Source: 54-19 sp038210655 (GTDB lineage Bacteria; Chloroflexota; Chloroflexia; Chloroheliales; Chloroheliaceae). Taken from it: 64,000 bases of DNA. This document shows, piece by piece, positions 60,121-64,000 of the stretch. A program made the position numbers and the translations under genes. Numbering within the stretch: the stretch's first letter is position 1; each line of letters begins with the position of its first letter. The notes under the pieces were generated by a model that saw nothing but the letters and a program-made list of their open reading frames with translations, had not been told where the DNA came from and did no database searches. The stretch is taken from NCBI GenBank assembly GCA_038210655.1, contig JBBQWM010000003.1, positions 1-64,000 on the forward strand, given 5' to 3'.

Positions 60121-61305
60121 ATGACTAACCGAAAATTGCGTCTGGCTCCCGGAATAACGCTGGTTCTGCTGACTGCCATTTTGCTGGCGGCTTGTGGCGA
60201 TGCTACTAATACGACGGCTCCTGCAACCGTAGCGGCTACCACCAGGGCTGCGACAACAGCGGCGACGACGACTGTGGCGGCAGCAACGACCGCCTCGGCG
60301 ACGACTGCGGCAGTAACTACGGTGGCGGCTACTACAGCTGTTGCTACGACTGCGGTGCCGACGACCTCTGCTGTAACAACTACGGCTGCCGCGACTGCTG
60401 CCGCTGCCCCGACCAAGAAGTTAAACGTAGTAACCTCCGTCGCGCCGATTAACAATATTGCCCTGAATGTTGGGGGCAATCGGGTTAACCTGACCCAGCT
60501 GATCCCAGACGGCACTGACTCGCATACCTTTGAACCGGCGGCAGGGGATGCCCGGATTTTGAACGAGGCTGATTTGATTATCGTCAATGGGATCGGCCTG
60601 GAAACCCCGACCCTCAAGCTGGCAGACAGCACCAAAAAAAAGGACACTCCGATCTTGAAGCTGGCTGATAATACGATCACCGAAAAGGAATGGGTTTTCG
60701 ATTTCTCCTTCCCTAAAGATAAGGGCGATCCCAATCCGCACCTTTGGATGAACCCGGACTATGCCAAAAAGTATGCTCAACTTATCAACGATCAGTTGGC
60801 GAAGCAAGACCCTGCTGGTAAGGATTATTATGCCGCTAACCTGAAGGCTTACCTGAACCAGTTGAACGAGATGGATAAAGCGATGGCGATTGCCCTGGCG
60901 ACCGTGCCGGAGAAGAACCGCAAGTTGGTGACTTATCACGACTCGTTTGCGTATTGGGCGAACCACTTCAAGTGGTCGGTTATCGGGGCGATCCAGCCTG
61001 CCGACTTCAAAGAGCCGAGTGCTAAGGAAGTCGCCGATATTATCGAGCAGTTGAAGAAGGAGCAGATTCCTGCTATCTTTGGGTCGGAAGTTTTCCCGTC
61101 CAAAGTTTTGGAGCAGATTGCCAAAGAAGCCAACGTCAAATTCTACGATACTTTGCGCGATGATGATCTGCCCGGCAAGCCGGAAGCCCCGGAGCATAGT
61201 TACGTCGGTATGCAACTCGAAAATACTGTTACAATGATTGCGGCTCTGGGTGGCAAGGCCGATAACTTGAAGGGCTTTAACGCCGCTAATACTTACGGCA
61301 AGTAA
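60121..61305 (+). CDS. Zinc/manganese-binding lipoprotein (ZnuA-like)
   Basis: 394 residues from ATG 60121 with GGAGAG 8 nt upstream; 26 earlier codons lack support. The signal peptide ends LLAAC; an Ala/Thr linker runs to about 100. The domain is ZnuA/TroA: DGTDSHTFEPAAGDARIL (first His), NPHLWMNPDYAKK (second His), VTYHDSFAYWANHFKW (third His) and a C-terminal FYDTLRDDDLPGKPEAPEHSY with Asp ligand. The His-rich loop of true ZnuA is short, so zinc versus manganese is open. It delivers metal to the ABC transporter that follows. Confidence 0.86.
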   Translation: MTNRKLRLAPGITLVLLTAILLAACGDATNTTAPATVAATTRAATTAATTTVAAATTASATTAAVTTVAATTAVATTAVPTTSAVTTTAAATAAAAPTKKLNVVTSVAPINNIALNVGGNRVNLTQLIPDGTDSHTFEPAAGDARILNEADLIIVNGIGLETPTLKLADSTKKKDTPILKLADNTITEKEWVFDFSFPKDKGDPNPHLWMNPDYAKKYAQLINDQLAKQDPAGKDYYAANLKAYLNQLNEMDKAMAIALATVPEKNRKLVTYHDSFAYWANHFKWSVIGAIQPADFKEPSAKEVADIIEQLKKEQIPAIFGSEVFPSKVLEQIAKEANVKFYDTLRDDDLPGKPEAPEHSYVGMQLENTVTMIAALGGKADNLKGFNAANTYGK

Positions 61306-61367
61306 TGGTCAGTGGTTAGAAAGTTTAGGTTGAAGCAATCTGCTACTAAACTCCTGACCACCAGTAA

Positions 61368-61444
61368 GAACCGATCCCAATAGGAGCGACCTGTCAATTG
61401 GTTGTATGGTCGCCCCTACCAGCAGACGATTGGGATCGGCTCTA
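61368..61444. repeat. R1 interspersed repeat between the binding-protein and ATPase genes
   Basis: AGAACCGATCCCAATAGGAG with CGATTGGGATCGGCTCT forms an outer pair, and GCGACC/GGTCGCCCC an inner pair. The CCTACCAGCAGACGATTGGG end is the R1 family. It occupies most of the gap 61306-61455 inside the metal operon and may lower ATPase expression. Confidence 0.75.
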
Positions 61445-61455
61445 AAGAGGAAAAA

Positions 61456-62286
61456 ATGGGAACAACCGAGAAGCGTTCGGTAGTAGCTTTGCGAGAGGTA
61501 AGTTGCGGCTATGAGGGGCAGAGCGTCTTTCGCAACTTAAACCTGGACTTGCCCGAAGGGGTCTTTACCGGACTGGTTGGGCCGTCGGGGTCGGGTAAGA
61601 CGACCTTGCTGCGTACTATAATGGGCCTGGTTACGCCGACTGCCGGACAGGTGATTGTCAATGGTTCGGCGTTGAGGGCGGGGCGTAGGCCGATTGGGAT
61701 CGGTTATGTACCCCAGCTTGAAACGGTCGATTGGAATTTCCCGGTTACGGTCGAGCAGGTGGTATTGATGGGTCGCATCCGTTCGATGAGTATGCTACCC
61801 TGGCCCAGTCGGGCCGACCGGCAGGCTCTCCAGGGCTTGCTGGAGCGCTTGGGTTTGCAAGAACTGGCTCACAAGCATATTCGGGAGCTTTCGGGCGGGC
61901 AACAACAACGGGTCTTTTTGGCCCGCGCCCTGATTAGCAACCCTAAATTATTGCTTTTGGACGAGCCGACCAGTGGGGTAGATGTTAAAACCCGCAACGA
62001 GGTGTTGGCGCTCTTGACCGAATTAAACAAACAGGGCATCGCTATCGTCCTGACGACCCACGATTTGAATTCGGTTGCGGCTTATCTACCGCAGGTGGTA
62101 TGTATCAATGGAGCGGTTATCGCTCAGGGTACGCCAGACGAAGTTTTTAAGCCGGAGATATTGAGCCGGACTTATAGTGCCGATCTGGATGTTGTGCGCC
62201 ATCGGGGGCATTTGCTGGTAATCGAGAATGAAGTACCCCTCACAGCGACCCTGAATGGGGCTACCCGGAAAGAAGGAGTCTTATGA
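61456..62286 (+). CDS. Metal ABC transporter ATP-binding protein (ZnuC-like)
   Basis: 276 residues from ATG 61456 with AAAGAGG 5 nt upstream; earlier codons fall in the R1 repeat. Motifs: Walker A GPSGSGKTTLL (about 45), Q-loop VPQLETVDWNFPVTVEQVV (about 80), signature LSGGQQQRVFLARAL (about 145), Walker B LLLLDEPTSGVD (about 170) and switch His in TTHDLNS. The VDWNFPVTV region is typical of zinc and manganese transporters. It overlaps the permease start (ATGA). Confidence 0.88.
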   Translation: MGTTEKRSVVALREVSCGYEGQSVFRNLNLDLPEGVFTGLVGPSGSGKTTLLRTIMGLVTPTAGQVIVNGSALRAGRRPIGIGYVPQLETVDWNFPVTVEQVVLMGRIRSMSMLPWPSRADRQALQGLLERLGLQELAHKHIRELSGGQQQRVFLARALISNPKLLLLDEPTSGVDVKTRNEVLALLTELNKQGIAIVLTTHDLNSVAAYLPQVVCINGAVIAQGTPDEVFKPEILSRTYSADLDVVRHRGHLLVIENEVPLTATLNGATRKEGVL

Positions 62287-63317
62287 CCCTGGCAATCTCA
62301 TTTTGGGACGATCCGCTGCGCTGGCTGGCAGAGCCATTTAAATACGAATTTGTCCAACGCGCTTTTCTATGCGCCATCATCATCGGGGCTATGTGCGGGC
62401 TGGTTGGGGTTTACGTCGTATTGCGGCGGATGAGCTACATCGGTCACGGTCTGTCCCACTCCATTTTCGGTGGAGCGGTTGTCAGCTATGTTATCAAGCT
62501 GAATTTCTATATCGGGGCCAGCGCCTGGGGCTTTTTATCGGCCCTGCTGATTATCTGGACCAGCCGCAAACGCAAGATCGGCGCGGATGCCGCTATTGGG
62601 ATCATTACAACCGCCAGCTTTGCGGTCGGCGTGATTATCATCAGTGTTAGCCGCAACTTCCGTACCAACTTTGATGCCGCCCTTTTCGGCAACATCCTGG
62701 GTATTCGGGATGAGGATGTTTGGGTGGTGATTGGGACGGCTATAATGATCTGTGTCTTGATCTTTATCTTCTACAAACAGCTACTTTTTACGACCTTTGA
62801 CCCGGAAGTCGCTGGGGTTTACGGCGTGAGAATCGGCTGGATGGATGCGCTATTTTCGTTTTTGCTGGCTTCACTGTTGATCGCTTCGATGCAAATCGTC
62901 GGTGTCACCCTGATCGCAGCCTCGCTGATTACCCCGCCAATAGTGGCCCGTTTGCTAACCGATAGCTTCCATAAGCTAATAATCATCTCGACTATCGTCG
63001 GGGCGGTCGGTGGTGTGAGCGGGGTTTATGCCAGTTGGTATTTGAACTGGGCAACCGGGGCGACCATCGTGATAACCCACGCTTCGCTGTTTGTGATAGC
63101 CTTGATCTACACCAATACCGTCCGGCCTTTGCTGGCTCGTCGTCGTCTGAGTGCTGCCGCGCCCGCTTTGCATAGCATGGTTCCCGGTACAGCATCGCTA
63201 CCCGATCAGGGTATCCCCGCCGCCGATAGCGGTCATCCCGAACACGATCACCCCCATGCCCACGAACACCGCCATCGCCACATTCCTGAGCATCACAAAG
63301 ACGAATTGTTTCATTAG
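62283..63317 (+). CDS. Metal ABC transporter permease (ZnuB-like) with His-rich tail
   Basis: A 344-residue inner-membrane protein with about eight helices and the ABC-3 permease pattern (YVVLRRMSYIGHGLSHSIFGGAV at about 45-67, GVTLIAASLITPPIVARLL at about 205). Family members end near 270-290. The last 45 residues are an unusual His-rich cytoplasmic tail (GHPEHDHPHAHEHRHRHIPE) that could hold metal ions near the channel. The start overlaps the ATPase stop. A strong terminator follows at 63343. Confidence 0.88.
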   Translation: MTLAISFWDDPLRWLAEPFKYEFVQRAFLCAIIIGAMCGLVGVYVVLRRMSYIGHGLSHSIFGGAVVSYVIKLNFYIGASAWGFLSALLIIWTSRKRKIGADAAIGIITTASFAVGVIIISVSRNFRTNFDAALFGNILGIRDEDVWVVIGTAIMICVLIFIFYKQLLFTTFDPEVAGVYGVRIGWMDALFSFLLASLLIASMQIVGVTLIAASLITPPIVARLLTDSFHKLIIISTIVGAVGGVSGVYASWYLNWATGATIVITHASLFVIALIYTNTVRPLLARRRLSAAAPALHSMVPGTASLPDQGIPAADSGHPEHDHPHAHEHRHRHIPEHHKDELFH

Positions 63318-63342
63318 TAAGCCGGAAAAATAAGCCAAAAGC

Positions 63343-63374
63343 GAGGCGAAACTAGGGAGTTTCGCCTCTTTTTA
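63343..63374 (+). terminator. Terminator of the metal transporter operon
   Basis: GAGGCGAAACT (63343-63353) and AGTTTCGCCTC (63358-63368) pair perfectly with a 4-base loop AGGG, followed by TTTTT. A classical intrinsic terminator. Confidence 0.92.
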
Positions 63375-63489
63375 TGCTAGGTTTAACTGCCCGAAACAAG
63401 CCCCAGCTTGACAAAGCCTATCTTATTTGTCAAAATCCGTCCGGCGACTTAGGATAATGCCTTAGTAAGAATTTCATTAAAAGCCTCAT

Positions 63490-63688
63490 TATAGAAAGGG
63501 GTGCGCGTCAGAATTTTACAAATTAGCCAGGCTGTACCACACTCTAAACCGAGGAGTGGGTATAGGTTAGAAAATTCCGCAGAAAATTTTCTAACCTATA
63601 CTTTTGAGTGGATTGGAGCGGGGTCTTCACGATCACTCATTTTTACGGTTTGAATCCGTGCAAAAATCTGGCGCTCACCCTATAGAAA
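63490..63688. mobile_element. MITE-like element, copy B, with exact 8-bp target duplication
   Basis: The element is 63498-63680, 183 bp. It is flanked by TATAGAAA at 63490-63497 and 63681-63688, an exact 8-bp direct repeat, i.e. a target-site duplication. Terminal inverted repeats are GGGGTGCGCGTCAGAATTTT on the left and GGGTGAGCGCCAGATTTTTG on the right (reverse strand). The centre is the palindrome around AGAAAATTCCGCAGAAAATT. It has no coding capacity and is inverted relative to copy A. Confidence 0.88.
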
Positions 63689-63707
63689 GCAGTTTAGAAA
63701 GTAATTC

Positions 63708-64000
63708 ATGATAAAACCAACGGATCAAGAAATTGAATTGGTGAAGCCTGTCCGGATCGGCGGGCGGCCCAAAATCTCAAAGCCGGTTGTGTTAATGGTA
63801 TTGGTAGTGGCATCCTGGGCCAGCGCGACGGTCGCCTCCAAACATCTTTACCTCGAACACCTCATTACCCCCCTTACGCTGGTGGTGTGTCGCTTTACCC
63901 TGGCCGGAACTTTCGCCCTTCTCCTGTTTGGATTGGGGCAACGACGACGGCATAAACTTGAATTACCTCTGGTGGGCAACTGGCGGGCTTATCTATTGGG
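63708..64000 (+). CDS. EamA/DMT-family transporter, N-terminal part (cut by window end)
   Basis: The reading frame starts at ATG 63708 and runs to the window edge, giving about 97 residues. After a basic, hydrophilic N terminus (MIKPTDQEIELVKPVRIGG) come the first two membrane helices (VVLMVLVVASWASATVASKH and ITPLTLVVCRFTLAGTFALL). The order and the CRFTLAG motif are those of EamA/DMT drug-metabolite exporters. The MITE copy B ends 19 bases upstream of its start, so the element probably replaced its native promoter region. Confidence 0.75.
   Translation, partial: MIKPTDQEIELVKPVRIGGRPKISKPVVLMVLVVASWASATVASKHLYLEHLITPLTLVVCRFTLAGTFALLLFGLGQRRRHKLELPLVGNWRAYLL

Overview
The window looks like a chromosomal segment of a Chloroflexota (Chloroflexi) bacterium. 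The case rests on a rhamnose cluster with the two-domain aldolase/dehydrogenase RhaEW known from Chloroflexus, on ABC-transporter lipoproteins whose lipobox cysteine is followed by long Ala/Thr linkers, on frequent TTG starts, on mid-range GC content, and on many short palindromic interspersed repeats. No tRNA, rRNA, CRISPR array, complete insertion sequence or prophage was seen.

Layout. (1) 0.1-12.6 kb: a complete L-rhamnose regulon. A divergent DeoR-type regulator fused to a sugar-binding domain faces an operon for a CUT2 ABC transporter, mutarotase, isomerase, RhaEW and kinase, so the locus takes rhamnose to DHAP plus lactate. (2) 12.7-19.7 kb: a second sugar operon (CUT1 binding protein, two permeases, GntR/FCD regulator, RbsD-type pyranase, fuconate-dehydratase-like enolase) behind a promoter that overlaps a perfect 20-bp palindrome. 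(3) 19.8-24.6 kb: a candidate small RNA, a VOC protein, an unaccompanied molybdenum hydroxylase large subunit, an Lrp regulator and YvcK. (4) 24.6-28.4 kb: an AT-richer island of broken RHS-repeat fragments interleaved with a SUKH (SMI1/KNR4) protein, a HEAT-repeat protein and two unknown proteins; it reads as a polymorphic-toxin graveyard. (5) 28.5-34.4 kb: a DEAD-box helicase with a repetitive tail and long leader, a PDZ/radical-SAM (DUF512) protein, an unknown protein and a class A beta-lactamase-like protein. (6) 34.4-40.1 kb: oligopeptide-type ABC genes without ATPases, a MITE, an esterase remnant and a PhyH-family oxygenase. (7) 40.2-56.3 kb: a GT-C-like membrane protein, a ThuA-like/Gfo-Idh-MocA fusion, a cysteinyl-tRNA synthetase fused to a family-2 glycosyltransferase with a His-rich tail behind a zinc-site ArsR regulator, then MFS, TPR, glycosyltransferase, pseudo-receiver, hydrolase, phosphoesterase and beta-propeller lipoprotein genes. 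(8) 56.4-64 kb: small proteins, a disulfide oxidoreductase, a zinc/manganese ABC transporter whose permease has a His-rich tail, a second MITE copy with target-site duplication, and the start of an EamA transporter.

The observations I rate highest are the CysRS-glycosyltransferase fusion next to a CzrA-like zinc sensor, a ~60-nt hairpin element that occurs twice just upstream of a ribosome-binding site in the same orientation, the DeoR/periplasmic-binding-protein fusion regulator, the 183-bp MITE with an exact 8-bp duplication, and extra membrane inserts in three separate ABC permeases. Function calls are from reading the sequence only; no database search was run.
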